A stretch of 64,000 nucleotides of DNA, from contig CP018627.1 of NCBI GenBank assembly GCA_002021875.1, positions 10,044,001 to 10,108,000 of the forward strand, read 5' to 3'. Positions 57,501 to 62,741 of this stretch are shown here, piece by piece. Numbering within the stretch: position 1 is the stretch's first letter; each line of letters starts with the position of its first letter. The stretch comes from Streptomyces hygroscopicus. Its GTDB lineage: Bacteria > Actinomycetota > Actinomycetes > Streptomycetales > Streptomycetaceae. The translations under genes were made by a program, and so were the position numbers. The notes beneath the pieces are model-generated. The model did no database searches and was not told where the DNA came from. It saw nothing but the letters and a program-made list of their open reading frames with translations.

Positions 57501-60060
57501 CGAGCGACCGTTCCGGGCTCGGCTCCTCGATGTGTACGGCAGCGGTCACCGGCCGGGCCTGTGCGTCCAGCACCGAGTCCAGCGCCGTCCGGTCGGCCGG
57601 GTCGCATACGGCCATCGAGACCTGGGCCCCGTCCCGCGCCAACTCGGTCCGCAACGTGGCCGCCGCCTCTTCCGGCAGGCCATTCGCGCTGAGCAGCAGC
57701 AGGTTACGGGCGCCGTACGCGGTCACCAGATGGCGGGCCAGCGCGGTGCCGCGGGTGGTGTCGCCACCGGTGATCACGACCAGTCCGCCCGCGTCCAGGG
57801 TTGGGGCGGGCCCCGGCTCCGCGGGGAACGAGATCCGGGTCAGGCGCGGGACCAGCAGTACTCCGCCACGGATCGCCGCCTGGTCGTGCCCGCCCTGGAC
57901 GGCCCGCAACAGCGCGGCCTCCCGACCGTCCTCCCCGGCCCCGTCCCCGGCCCTGTCCCCGGCCCCGTCCAGGTCCACGTCCACCAGCGTCAGTCGGCCG
58001 GGGTAGGCGGCCTGCAGCGAGCGCACCACACCCCACAGCGCGGCCGACAGCGGCTCCGGTGCGTCCTCCTCGGCGCCGGTGGCCACCGCGCCCGTGGTGG
58101 CCACCACGAACGTCGTCCCGGCCAGCCGGTCGTCGGCCAGCCAGGCGCCAAGGCGGGCCGCCAGCCGGTCGGCGCGCTCGCCAACCGTGACCCCGGCCTC
58201 GTCAGGGGCCCCGGTCTCATCCGGGAGGCCCGCCACCGGAGGCGTCACCACGACCACATCCGGGGCCGCACCGTCATCTCCAGCGAGATCGGCCACGGAG
58301 CCTGCCACAAGACCGGCCACGGAGTCGGCCACCGGCTCGCCCACCGGCTCGCCCACCACCCGCGCGTCCACTCCGGCCGCCCGCAGCCCCACCGCGAGCC
58401 CGAGCGCGTCGGCGTCCGCCAGTGCCCAGGTACCGGTCCCGGCCGGGGCGTCCGGCAGCGCGGACTGCGGCACCCAATCCAGCCGCAGCAGCGAGTCGTA
58501 CTGGCCGTCTCCGGCGGCCCGCAGCCGTGCGGGCAGCTCCAGCAGTACGTGCCGGGTGATCTTCCCCGAGGCGGTGCGTGGCACCCGCGCGATCTCGTAG
58601 ATCTCCTCCGGGACCTTGAAGTACGACAGCCGCTCGCGACACGTGGCCAGCAGCGCCGACGGGTCGAAGCCGTCCGGGCCGGGCACCACGAAGGCCACCG
58701 GAACCTCGCCGAGCACCGCATGCGGCTTGCCCACCACGGCCGCGTCCGCCACACCGGGCACGGTGCGCAGCACGGCCTCGACCTCACCGGGGTGGATGTT
58801 CTCCCCGGCCCGGATGACGAGTTCCTTGATCCGGCCGGTCACCGTGCAGAATCCGGCCTCGTCGCGGCGGCCGAGGTCCCCGGTGCGGTACCAGCCGTCG
58901 CGCAGCGCCGAGGCCGTCGCCTCCGGCTGGTTGTGGTACCCGGCCATGATGTTCGGCCCGGACACCCAGAACTCGCCTTCCCGCCCGGCCGGAACGTCGA
59001 CACCGGTGTCCGGGTCCACCAGCCGCACCGTCAGCCCCGGCACCGGCAGCCCGCACGACCCCTCGACCCGCGGGCCGGTTGGCCAGTTCACCGCGATCGC
59101 GCCACAGGTCTCGGTGGAGCCGTAGGCGTCGACGAGTGGCACTCCGAAGGCGGACTCGAACGACCTGACCAGGTCCGCCGTGGCCACCGCCCCGCCCACG
59201 AGCGCGATCCGCAGCTCGGGCGTGGCGAAGTCGCGCTCGCGGGCCGCCTCGATCAGGTGGTGGTAGAGCGTCGGCACTCCGGCGATGAAGGTCGACCGCT
59301 CCTCGCGCAGTGCGTCCAGCACATCGGCCGTCGACACCCCGTCCACGATCCGGGTGCTGGCCCCGACGGCGGTGGCCGCCAGCAGACACACGATGTGCGA
59401 AAGGCTGTGGAACAGCGGCAGCGGCCACAGCACGCGGTCCTCGGCGGTCAGCCCCGTCACCGGCACGTAGCAGGCGGCCAGGGACCACAGGCAGTTCCGC
59501 TGTGTGGACAGCACGCCTTTCGGCAGGCCCGTGGTGCCCGAGGTGTAGAGCATCCAGGTGATTTCGTCCAGGCCCAGGTCGTCGCGGGCTGCCAGCTGCG
59601 GCTCCGTGTCCGGCAGCGGCTCGAACGCGATGAAGCCCTTCGGCAGCGGGCCGTCCCCGCTGACCACCACCCTCAGCTCCGGGAACTGTTCCCGCAGCCG
59701 GCCGAACTGGTCGGCGTGGGCGACATCGGTGAGCACCAGCCGGGCGCCGCTGTCGGCGAGCAGATAGGAGAGTTCCGCATCGGTCGAACGCGGGTTGACC
59801 GGCACCGCCACGCCGTTCGCCCGCAGGACGCCGAAGTAACTCTCCACCATCTCGACGCGGTTGCCCAGGCAGATCATGGCGCGGTCGCCGGGGTGCAGCC
59901 GCAGCCCGGCGAGATGACCGGCCAGCCGCCGGGTACGGCGTTCGAGTTCGGCATGGCTGACCGTGCGGTGTCCGTCGGAACAGGCCGGCTTGTCACCGAA
60001 GCGATCCGCGTTGGCCCGGAGCAGTTCGGGCACCGGCCGGATCAGGTCAGTCCGTAGCAT
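39532..60060 (-). CDS. gdmA1: Type I PKS: AHBA-loading module plus extension modules 1-3
   Basis: 6842-aa first PKS. Loading part: acyl-AMP ligase (YTSGTTGLPKG about 173, YRTGDLG, ASGKITRH about 500) for AHBA, a degenerate KR-like domain (about 515-990), ACP (Ser1045 in FTSL). Module 1: KS about 1275, AT about 1732 (YASH, methylmalonyl), DH about 2039, ER about 2620, KR about 2804, ACP about 3112. Module 2: KS about 3342, AT about 3802 (FAGH, methoxymalonyl class), DH about 4114, ER about 4684, KR about 4868, ACP about 5168. Module 3: KS about 5414, AT about 5870 (YASH), KR about 6407 (A-type, no DH), ACP about 6719, then a docking tail. This predicts full reduction at C15 and C13 and the 11-hydroxyl, exactly the progeldanamycin pattern. 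First gene of the minus-strand operon. Confidence 0.97.
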   Translation of the reverse strand: MLRTDLIRPVPELLRANADRFGDKPACSDGHRTVSHAELERRTRRLAGHLAGLRLHPGDRAMICLGNRVEMVESYFGVLRANGVAVPVNPRSTDAELSYLLADSGARLVLTDVAHADQFGRLREQFPELRVVVSGDGPLPKGFIAFEPLPDTEPQLAARDDLGLDEITWMLYTSGTTGLPKGVLSTQRNCLWSLAACYVPVTGLTAEDRVLWPLPLFHSLSHIVCLLAATAVGASTRIVDGVSTADVLDALREERSTFIAGVPTLYHHLIEAARERDFATPELRIALVGGAVATADLVRSFESAFGVPLVDAYGSTETCGAIAVNWPTGPRVEGSCGLPVPGLTVRLVDPDTGVDVPAGREGEFWVSGPNIMAGYHNQPEATASALRDGWYRTGDLGRRDEAGFCTVTGRIKELVIRAGENIHPGEVEAVLRTVPGVADAAVVGKPHAVLGEVPVAFVVPGPDGFDPSALLATCRERLSYFKVPEEIYEIARVPRTASGKITRHVLLELPARLRAAGDGQYDSLLRLDWVPQSALPDAPAGTGTWALADADALGLAVGLRAAGVDARVVGEPVGEPVADSVAGLVAGSVADLAGDDGAAPDVVVVTPPVAGLPDETGAPDEAGVTVGERADRLAARLGAWLADDRLAGTTFVVATTGAVATGAEEDAPEPLSAALWGVVRSLQAAYPGRLTLVDVDLDGAGDRAGDGAGEDGREAALLRAVQGGHDQAAIRGGVLLVPRLTRISFPAEPGPAPTLDAGGLVVITGGDTTRGTALARHLVTAYGARNLLLLSANGLPEEAAATLRTELARDGAQVSMAVCDPADRTALDSVLDAQARPVTAAVHIEEPSPERSLDTSLRAMTHLEERTRGAAPALFVVVTSAAGVLGSPGRPDRAAADQFGEALVRRRRALGLGGLALAWGPLPGEHGTAPVAGAVPLPEALALFDAALTAGQGPLVLLRPSTTGLPGGEPVPAVLRHLVDAPSGVPASDEPAVAEFRRRLAAESESGRQRMALALVREHAAATLGLASADPVEAGQAFSAFGFTSLTAVALRNRLNAATGARLAATVVFDHPTPAGLARHLVREITGRRGVQAPVRARGVSDEPVAIVAMGCHLPGEVATPEDLWRLVADGRDAIAGFPEDRGWDLAGLFDSDPDAVGKSYVREGGFLTDAGGFDAAFFGISPREALAMDPQQRLLLETAWETFENAGIDPGSLHGTDVGVFSGVMYHDYGADAGTAAEGLEGHLGVGSAGSVVSGRVAYALGLTGPAVTVDTACSSSLVALHLAVQAVRTGECSLALAGGVAVMSRPTSFIEFSRQRGLAPDGRCKSFAEGADGTNWSEGVGLVLLERLSDARRNGHEVLAVVRGTAVNQDGASNGLTAPNGPSQERVIRQALANAGLTVADVDAVEAHGTGTSLGDPIEAQALLATYGQERPEDQPLWLGSLKSNIGHAQAAAGAAGVIKMVQAMRHGVLPKTLHADEPTSKVDWTSGAVSLLSEARPWPETGHPRRAGISSFGVSGTNAHVVLEQAPLEAAAPETQASDAGAPGLVATGGVVPWVLSAKTPAALRAQAERLVSHLESGSDANPVDVGWSLATTRAALEHRAVILATDAEGGMATARALAEGRPDPLLVTGQTGTDGKTVFIFPGQGAQWVGMGAQLLNTSPVFAARLRECADALAPYTDWSLIDVITGTPDAPSLERVDVVQPATFAVVVSLAALWQSVGIHPDAVIGHSQGEIAAACVAGHLTLTNAAKIVTLRSQTIAHHLAGHGGMMSLATPADTIDLTNWHGKLWIAAHNSPNATVIAGDTDALHQLHTHYTDQGTRARIIPVDYASHTGHVDTIKNQLQDVLDGITLEPGTIPWLSTVTGQWIEPNTVGDSYWYRNLRQTVQFEHTIHTLADQGYRTYIEISPHPVLTTAIQETLEANDTPNTTIVTGTLRRDDDTPTRLLTNLAHLTTNGTPVNWPTLFTGTQPTRIPLPTYPFQHHHYWLPRNTSAGDVSAVGLQGTGHPLAGAVVSVPDTGGVLLTGQLSVATHPWLADHAVSGTVLLPGTAMAELAIRAGDETDTPTLEELVIGQPMTLPEDGALHVQVLVGGVEDGRRGVRIYSRPDAAQEQEWLEHASGTLATQPDGSAEGGMENGMPEWPPPGVEPIALDDFYDDLAQAGYEYGPAFRGLKAVWKRDGEVFAEAALPEEQTDVAGRFGIHPALLDAALHASNFCVPPAPGQTLLPFVWNGVRLLAAGATAVRVRARATGTDSFTISLFDSTGSPVASVDSLVLRAISPEQLAAASGGAGRSADALFTLDWTEHPTALGTEVSWATLGDAHTDVDAHVDALIAGEDRPGAVVADTAAWAAGDTGLPARARDLAARALDLVQRWVGRPELADVRLVLLTRGAVSVHDTAEVTDPAAAAIWGLVRSAQSEHPGRIALVDTDDVSREALPEAVAAGEPQVALRRGLLWVPRLVRSPQGLAVPAHEHWYLDVSEKGSLENLVLRPDPEATAPLATGQVRIEVRAAGQNFRDVLVALGGVAGQEGLGGEGAGVVTEVGPGVEGLAVGDRVMGLFPRSFGPLAIADARTVAPIPEGWSYATAAGVPVAYLTALYGLRDLGTVQPGETVLVHAAAGGVGMAAVQLARHFGATVYATAHPSKHHVLTALGVPEGHLASSRDLGFASAFPALDVVLNSLTGEYVDASLGLLGTGGRFVEMGKNDIRDPASVAAAHPGVGYQAFDLGGDAGPDRIRELLAELVELFEAGRIEPLPIRHWDVTQAPTAFRWMSQGRHTGKIVLTLPRALDPDGTVLITGGTGTLGATIARHVVTHHGARQLLLISRQGPDAPGATDLTTELTELGATVRITACDTADRDQLAALLADIPAAHPLTAVIHTAGALDDGVLTALTPDRLDTVFRPKVDAVTHLHDLTRDQDLAAFVIYSSAAGTLGNAGQANYAAANAFLDAFAQWRHARHRPATSLAWGLWSDTSTLTSTMDATDVRRTRRAGVLGMDNAEALRVFDTGLRSGRPALVAAKIDLTALRAPDAELSPLLRGLARPARRTARTAAPAAGGLSGQLAGLSPAGQREFLLNLVRAEAAVVLAHAGPEAIEPTVAFKEMGFDSLTAVELRNRLNAATGLRLPATLLFDHPTPALLTELFHTELGGGPAPAAAAPVTVRAAADEPIAVVAMSCRLPGGVTDPDGLWNLLLEERDGIADFPRDRGWDLEALFDADPDRSGTSYVLRGGFLEDAAGFDADFFGISPREALAMDPQQRLFLEACWEVFERAGMDPTTVGGGDIGVFAGVINQDYGVRSGPAPEDLEGYMLTGSATSVASGRVAYVLGLEGPAVTVDTACSSSLVAMHWAVQALRQGECSMALAGGATVMGRPSAFVEFSRQRGLAPDGLCKAFGAGADGTTFSEGVGVLLLERLSDARRNGHEVLAVIRGTAVNQDGASNGLTAPNGPSQQRVIRQALANAGLSATDIDAVEAHGTGTALGDPIEAQALLATYGQDRPGDEPVWLGSLKSNTGHTLAAAGVSSVIKMVLAMRHGTLPRSLYADEPTPEVDWSQGAVSLLTEARPWPETSHPRRAGISSFGISGTNAHLILEQAPQSETEPEAAPKADGGMDTPGLVATGGSVPWVLSAKTPTALRAQAQRLLDHLESGVTDRPLDIGWSLATTRTLHDHRAIILTDTEGGDATAALTALATGQPHPRLTTGHATTHGKTVFVFPGQGAQWQGMGAQLLDTSPVFATRLHECADALAPYTDWNLIDVITGAPHAPSLDRVDVLQPTTFAIMVSLAALWQANGIHPDAVIGHSQGEIAAAHIAGHLTLTDAAKIVALRSQTIAHHLTGHGAMMSVLASHTWVQEALAPWHGHLWIAAVNGPASVSVSGDPDALAEFGVTLSKAKVYRWQLPGVDFAGHSGHVDTIKDQLHHVLDGVTASPGTVAWMSTVDADWANPTHIDAHYWYRNLRDTVRFEEATRALLTHGHRVFIEISTHPVLTTAIQDTTETLPEVRATITGTLRRDDGGPDRVLTSLAELSTAGIPVHWPTAYAGTTPSQVPLPTYPFQHQHYWLAATGHHGDVGSVGLRDAAHPLLGAVVSVPDTGGVLLTGRLAPSAQSWLADHMLSGVALVPGTAIVELAVRAGDETGTPVLEELVLGQPMLLPEDGSLQVQVLVGAAEDDERRAVRVYSRGDESEPWVEHASGILSAHALVPVEAERQWPPTGAEPVVLEGFYDRLAQAGYEYGPVFRGLTAAWTRGDDVFAEITLGEDQHDLAGRFGIHPALLDAALHASNFCPGNEPGGGTYLPFSWNGVQLHADGATALRVRVTSTGPDNLSLHATDPHGVPVVTVGSLVLRETTAEQLRTTSATSAADSQFTVEWTEHPLARDEVAWAALEAVQDDDTWPPVVVADTRAFAAQGGGLPDEGGLQEDGELPERARELTGRALAAIQRLISDDALADSRLTLLTRGGMAVHDDTEVTDPAAAAVWGLVRAAQAEHPGRVCVIDIDDRSAEALTAALATEEPQLALRGGTAWVPRLVRARPGLAVPAAVAWHLDVTEHGTLENLALVPHPRAEAPLEAGQVRIAVRAAGQNFRDVLIALGMYEAEIGTEGAGVVTEVGPGVADLTVGDRVMGMLPGSFGPLVVADRRTVVRMPRGWSFTAAAGVPVAYLTALYALRDLGDVQPGETVLVHAAAGGVGMAAVHLAHHFGATVLATAHPAKHHSLEQLGVPTERRASSRDLAYARTFPTADIVLNSLTGEHIDASLGLLAPGGRFIEMGRTDIRDVDEVRASHPDRTYRAFDLGADAGPDRIQELLAELVDLFEQGLIPPLPTRPWEITRAPDAFRWMSQGRHTGKIVLTLPRIPDPEGTVLITGGTGTLGTAITRHLVTHHGVRNLVLASRQGPNALGAADLHDELTALGAQVRITACDIADRGQLAALLADIPSDHPLTGIVHTAGALADGTLTTLDPDRIDTVFRPKVDAVTHLHDLTRDQDLALFAVYSSAAGILGNAGQANYAAANTFLDAFVQRRRAAGLAGLSLAWGLWAETSDLSAALITANRDRTQHGVVRPMATEHALSLFDSALGLGLSLVVPAKLDPGAHESAAGAVPPLLTGLLRPTRRTLRSTAGQSGEGGLTARLAALSEADQHRLLLDLVRDHTATVLGHAGKDAVDARRAFSEIGVDSLIAVELRNRLAGATGLRLPATVVFDYATPEAMAGHLRSVVAGDTAAPASPSTSAVAPASAVAPADDPVAIVSMNCRLPGKVTGPGELWDLVSQGRDAIGPFPTDRGWDVETLFDLDPDAVGKSYVREGGFLTGAGDFDAEFFGISPREALAMDPQQRLLAETSWELFERAGIDPVSVRGQAIGVFAGVIDQGYIAHSEAPPPELEGYLMTGSTTSVASGRVAYLLGLEGPAVTVDTACSSSLVALHLAVQALRAGECSMAITGGVTVIAKPGGFISFSRQRGLAPDGRSKSFSEGADGTTFSEGIGLVLLERLSDARRNGHEVLAVIRGTAVNQDGASNGLTAPNGPSQQRVIRQALANAGLTVADVDAVEAHGTGTALGDPIEAQALLATYGQDRPGDEPLWLGSLKSNIGHTQAAAGIAGLIKMVLAIRQGTLPRSLHAGEPTTKVDWTSGAVSLLSEARPWPETGHPRRAGISSFGISGTNAHVILEQGPEVAVPATEARDAGAPGLVATGGVVPWALSAKSPAALRAQAERLVSHLESGDAPRAVDVGWTLATTRAALEHRAVILATDTEDGIATARALAEGRPDPLLVTGQTGTDGKTVFVFPGQGAQWVGMGAQLLNTSPVFAARLNECAEALAPYTDWSLMDVITGAPGAPSLERVDVVQPATFAVVVSLAALWQSVGIHPDAVIGHSQGEIAAACVAGHLTLTNAAKIVTLRSQTIAHHLAGHGGMMSVLASREQVEEALTPWHGKLWIAAHNSPNATVIAGDTDALHQLHTHYTDQGIRARVIPVDYASHTGHVDTIKNQLHQTLADTTTEPGTIPWLSTVTGQWIEPDTVDSGYWYRNLRQTVQFHTAITALAHEGYRTFIEISPHPVLTTAIQETLEANDTPNTTITGTLRRDDDTPTRFLTHLAHLTTHGHTPDWTALYSATHPRPTPLPTYAFQHHHYWLTPSEVPEAVADGVFWDAVERGDLASLADSLGVEEKTLEPVLPGLTSWRRRNQDQSTVDTWSYRIAWDPVATGEAPVLPGAWLVAVASPQASDAAVTDVVAALAAHGADPVVVEVDTVEQAEVTARLRERISDSDDEYAGVVSLLAWDERSYEPGTLSRGVAATVALIQAVEEIGLAAPLWCLTRGAVAVREPSEVTSEFQPLAWGMGVVQGLDQPSTWGGIVDLPRTPDETALVRLCSVLAGVDAEDQVAVRASGVFARRMRREPVTSAPAWQPRDTVLITGGTGGLGSYVGRWAAGHGARRVVLLSRQGAQAPGAAELEAELSALGADVTIAACDVTDRDQLAAVLAEIPDDAPLSGVVHAAGLALPEKPLSKMTLAEFADIGQAKIAGARHLDDLLGERELDAFVLFSSGAAAWGSGGQSAYAAGNAYLDGLAQRRRARGLAATSVAWGAWGGGLGTIDEMMGAQWRRTGLMTMDPRLAALAMAHTVGSGTAHGVVADIDWERFAPGYTMARFRPLLRGLPDVIDLLTEDAPEDSAGQTELIARLAGLSPEDQERLLTELVQAEAAAVLGHVSADATGDRPFSEIGFDSLTAVELRNRLNASTGLRLPATMVFDHPRPSVLARRIRTELGHTDTSSVDSVLAELERLEAHLAALPKEKIERARITSRLQRMTTKVAEIEAVGTGGDTVTERLDTANADDVFAFIDQEFGVD

Positions 60061-60182
60061 GCCGCCACACCTCTCGGTTCGAAGCAGGGCGCGCGGGAGG
60101 AGCGACCGACCCGCGCGGGATCGCCCCTTGCGCGGGACAGCCGCGCTCCGGTTGCGCGGCCCAAGGGAAAGAAGGCCCGGGA

Positions 60183-60213
60183 GAGAAAGCTCGAACGAGC
60201 TTGAGAAAGCTCG
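60183..60213 (-). repeat. Direct and inverted repeats in the gdmA1 leader
   Basis: GAGAAAGCTCG occurs at 60183-60193 and again at 60203-60213, exactly 20 bp apart (two helical turns). The first copy also forms an inverted repeat, AAGCTCG-AA-CGAGCTT (60187-60202). It lies about 125-155 bp before the gdmA1 start. It could be a protein-binding site or a small hairpin in the leader RNA. Confidence 0.5.
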
Positions 60214-60255
60214 CTGCTGTTGTTGTGATTCTTGTTCCGGCAGCGAGCGGGCCGT

Positions 60256-60283
60256 CCCCTAAACATCCCCCTCATTCCCCCTG
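60256..60283 (-). promoter_or_regulatory. AGGGG repeat array upstream of gdmA1
   Basis: Read on the minus strand, three G-runs preceded by A occur, with the A positions at 60282, 60272 and 60260 (steps 10 and 12 bp). The G-rich strand is the gdmA1 coding strand, and the array lies about 200 bp before its start. Form and spacing parallel the arrays before gdmK and gdmP. Confidence 0.45.
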
Positions 60284-60690
60284 ACCACGGCGGCGGCAGC
60301 GGCTGACAGCGGGAACAAGGGGTCTTCGGCCGCTCCGGCCGCCCGATGGCGTGCGGCGGCCACGTCGCCTCGTCCGGCGGATTTACGGTGGATCGGGCAC
60401 ACGGTTCCGGTACGACACGACCCAGGCCGGCGCACCGGGATCGCTACCACCACGAGCAGGGCCTGACCACACACCGCTGGACGAGCGAGGAGATCTTCCC
60501 CCCGACCTGCTGGAGACATGGCCGGGGTCGGCTCACCCCTGGCCGTTGCCCAACTGCCCTCCATGAGTCCGCCGGTGTGCCGCCTGGGTGCGGTGCTCCT
60601 AGGCGGCGTTCGGCCTGGTCGGCGGTCTTCGACCGGTCCAGACTCGGTCGGGCAGGACAGATCCCCACCCATGGACGAAAGAGGCCCGTC

Positions 60691-61161
60691 ATGACAGCGA
60701 CAGCCGACTACGACAGCCTGGCCCGCCGGCTGCGCGCCCTGGAGGACAAGGAAGCCCTGCGCGCCCTCATGATCCGCGGATGGCGTGCGCTGGACCGCAA
60801 GGACTGGCAGACCTGGATCGAATGCTGGGCCGAGGACGCGGTGCTGGAGTTCGGGCCGTGGGAGAAGATCCACGGAAAAGAGGCGGTCCGGGCCAAGGTG
60901 GAGGAGGTGGAATCACCGTACGCGAGCATGCAGCATCACATCCTCAACATGCACGTCGACGTGGAGGGCGACCGGGCGACGGGGATCGGCTACATGTGGT
61001 TCGTGGCCGTCACCGCACCCGGGAGCACCTCCTCTCCCTACTCCATGGGCGGCCCCTACGACTGGGAATTCCGCCGGGGCCCGGACGGCTGGCTCCTGGT
61101 CCGCCAACGGCTCGGCGTCTGGTGGACCGACGGCGAGGACACCCTGAGGGCCTTCGCGTAG
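60691..61161 (+). CDS. gdmX: SnoaL-like/NTF2-fold protein of unknown role
   Basis: 156-aa small protein of the SnoaL-like domain class: N-terminal helix DYDSLARRLRALEDKEALRALM, then the W.AL...W....CWAEDAVLEF block and a sheet ending in GPDGWLLVRQRLGVWW. Such folds act as polyketide cyclases, dehydratases, hydroxylases or simply bind small molecules; catalytic residues cannot be named here. The start ATG 60691 has GAAAGAGG upstream. It lies beyond the PKS promoter region and is convergent with gdmL. The symbol follows my memory that gdmX is an unknown gene at this position in geldanamycin clusters. Confidence 0.75.
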   Translation: MTATADYDSLARRLRALEDKEALRALMIRGWRALDRKDWQTWIECWAEDAVLEFGPWEKIHGKEAVRAKVEEVESPYASMQHHILNMHVDVEGDRATGIGYMWFVAVTAPGSTSSPYSMGGPYDWEFRRGPDGWLLVRQRLGVWWTDGEDTLRAFA

Positions 61162-61170
61162 GCGTCCTCT

Positions 61171-61210
61171 TTGTCACCCGGCTCAGCGCATTGTCACCTG
61201 GCTCAGGGCA
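61171..61210. repeat. 20-bp imperfect tandem duplication over the gdmL stop
   Basis: TTGTCACCCGGCTCAGCGCA (61171-61190) is followed directly by a copy differing at two positions (61191-61210). The second copy contains the gdmL stop codon (complement of 61203-61205). It is short and imperfect, and looks like slippage. Confidence 0.55.
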
Positions 61211-62705
61211 CCCTCGCGAGGTCGCCGGTGAGCGCGGCCAGCAGGGTGTCGCCGCAGGCGGCGGAGGTGTCCGTAGCCCAGCAGACATAGCCGTCGGGAC
61301 GGATGAGCAGGGCGGCGGCGCCCATGTCGTCGGCGCATGTGGCGCGGACGAGGTCGACTCGTGGCGGGAGCGGGAGGTCGGCCGGGACGGCTCCGGCCAG
61401 GTCGAGCAGGACGGCGTGTCCGGAGCCGAAGAGCGTCGACAGCCGGGTGGTGCCGGTTTCGGTCACCAGATCGGCGTCCGGGATGCGCTCTCCGGTGAGC
61501 GGGTGATCGCCGGGCAGGTCGTAGCGCAGCGAGAGGCCGGACATCAGCCCCGCGAGATGGCGGTTGGTGTCGGGCAGCCGCAGCAGGTCGGTGAAGATGT
61601 CGCGCAGGGCGGCCACGTCCTCGCTCGGGTTCGAAATCGCCAGGACGCGTTGCGCCGAGGTGTGATGCAGGACCTGGGCCGCGACCGGATGCCGTTCGGC
61701 GTGGTAGCTGTCCAGCAAGCCGTTCGGCGCCCGGTCCTGGAGGACCGCGGCCAGTTTCCACCCGAGGTTGAGCGCGTCCTGTACGCCGAGGTTGAGGCCC
61801 TGGGCGCCCAGCGGGGGGTGGATATGCGCGGCGTCCCCGGCGAACAGGACACGGCCCGTGCGGTAGTGCTCCAGTTGTCGCGTGGCGTCGGAGAACCGCG
61901 AGGAGTTGTCCACGGCGCCGAGGGTGGTCTCAGGGCCGTACACGGCCTGCAGCGCGGCCGCGATCTCCTCGTGGGTGACGGGGGTGTCGCGGGCGGTGTC
62001 CGCCTGGTCCGCGTGCCCGAAGGTGAACCGGTACCGGTCGCCGCCGAGAGGGACCAGCATGGACCAGTAGCCGCGCGCATGACGGGTCATGGTGCTCATA
62101 AGTCCCATCTGCCGCGGCACCAGTGAGGATACGGCGGACAGACGGATATCGGCCAGCACCGCCGGATGCGTTCCGGCCCTGCCGGGAAACGGCAGCCCGA
62201 GCAGTTTGCGCACCGTACTGTGGCCGCCGTCGCACGCCACCAGATAGTGAGCCCGCGCCCGCAGGCCGTCCGCCGTGACGACCACACCGTCGTCGTCCGG
62301 CGCGACCCCTGAGACGGCGGTGCCGCGCAGCACCCGCGCTCCGGCGGCGGTCGCCCGCTCCTCGAGCACCTCCTCGATCTCCCACTGAGGGATCCCGATC
62401 GGGAAGGGGTGCTCGGTCCGCCAGGGGGCGCAGTCCAAGGGCACGGGCAGGGCCCCGAAACTGCCGCCCACCGGATCACGCGCAATGGCCCGCCGCAGCA
62501 TCGGCTCCAGCAGGCCGCGGGACTCCAGCAGTTCGGCGGTACGGGGCTGAATCGTGCCGCCCTTCACCTGCTGGATCCGCTGGGGCAGCTTCTCCAGCAC
62601 CAGGGTCTCGACCCCGGCCAGAGCCAGTTCGTACGCCAGCATCAGTCCGGTCGCGCCCGCACCCGCGACAACGACCTCGGTCGTGCTCTCCGTCAACACC
62701 GTCAC
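61203..62705 (-). CDS. gdmL: FAD-dependent aromatic-ring monooxygenase (PheA/TfdB type), second flavin oxygenase
   Basis: 500-aa flavoprotein monooxygenase. Motifs: GAGATG at residues 15-20, the LVACDGGHSTVRKLLG loop, FAGDAAHIHPPLGAQGLNLG near 290, then QDALNLGWKLA. The C-terminal ALLIRPDGYVCWA is the usual thioredoxin-like tail. It is more like oxygenases of aromatic polyketide pathways than like GdmM at 15034-16671. The start at 62705 (MTVLTEST) lies next to a divergent TetR gene across 88 bp, an arrangement typical of repressor-controlled oxygenases. The symbol is by position. As far as I recall, its role in geldanamycin synthesis is not settled, and it may serve another substrate. Confidence 0.85.
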   Translation of the reverse strand: MTVLTESTTEVVVAGAGATGLMLAYELALAGVETLVLEKLPQRIQQVKGGTIQPRTAELLESRGLLEPMLRRAIARDPVGGSFGALPVPLDCAPWRTEHPFPIGIPQWEIEEVLEERATAAGARVLRGTAVSGVAPDDDGVVVTADGLRARAHYLVACDGGHSTVRKLLGLPFPGRAGTHPAVLADIRLSAVSSLVPRQMGLMSTMTRHARGYWSMLVPLGGDRYRFTFGHADQADTARDTPVTHEEIAAALQAVYGPETTLGAVDNSSRFSDATRQLEHYRTGRVLFAGDAAHIHPPLGAQGLNLGVQDALNLGWKLAAVLQDRAPNGLLDSYHAERHPVAAQVLHHTSAQRVLAISNPSEDVAALRDIFTDLLRLPDTNRHLAGLMSGLSLRYDLPGDHPLTGERIPDADLVTETGTTRLSTLFGSGHAVLLDLAGAVPADLPLPPRVDLVRATCADDMGAAALLIRPDGYVCWATDTSAACGDTLLAALTGDLARVP

Positions 62706-62741
62706 TCCATCTCATCTCAACGCTCCGACTCGGCTCACTCG

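Larger units (their letters stand above)
60061..60690. other. 630-bp divergent intergenic region between gdmA1 and gdmX
   Basis: Contains no convincing gene on either strand; open frames here are GC-driven and not protein-like. It should hold the promoters of the PKS operon (leftward) and of gdmX (rightward). An AGGGG array (60256-60283) and a repeat/hairpin element (60183-60213) lie on the gdmA1 side. I see no certain -35/-10 pair. Confidence 0.6.

Noticed and set aside
60286..60690. Upstream extension of gdmX to 60346 (271 aa) and an antisense frame 60259-60873
   Set aside because: The added residues are of random high-GC type, and the ATG at 60691 has a good ribosome-binding site and matches the SnoaL-like N-terminus.
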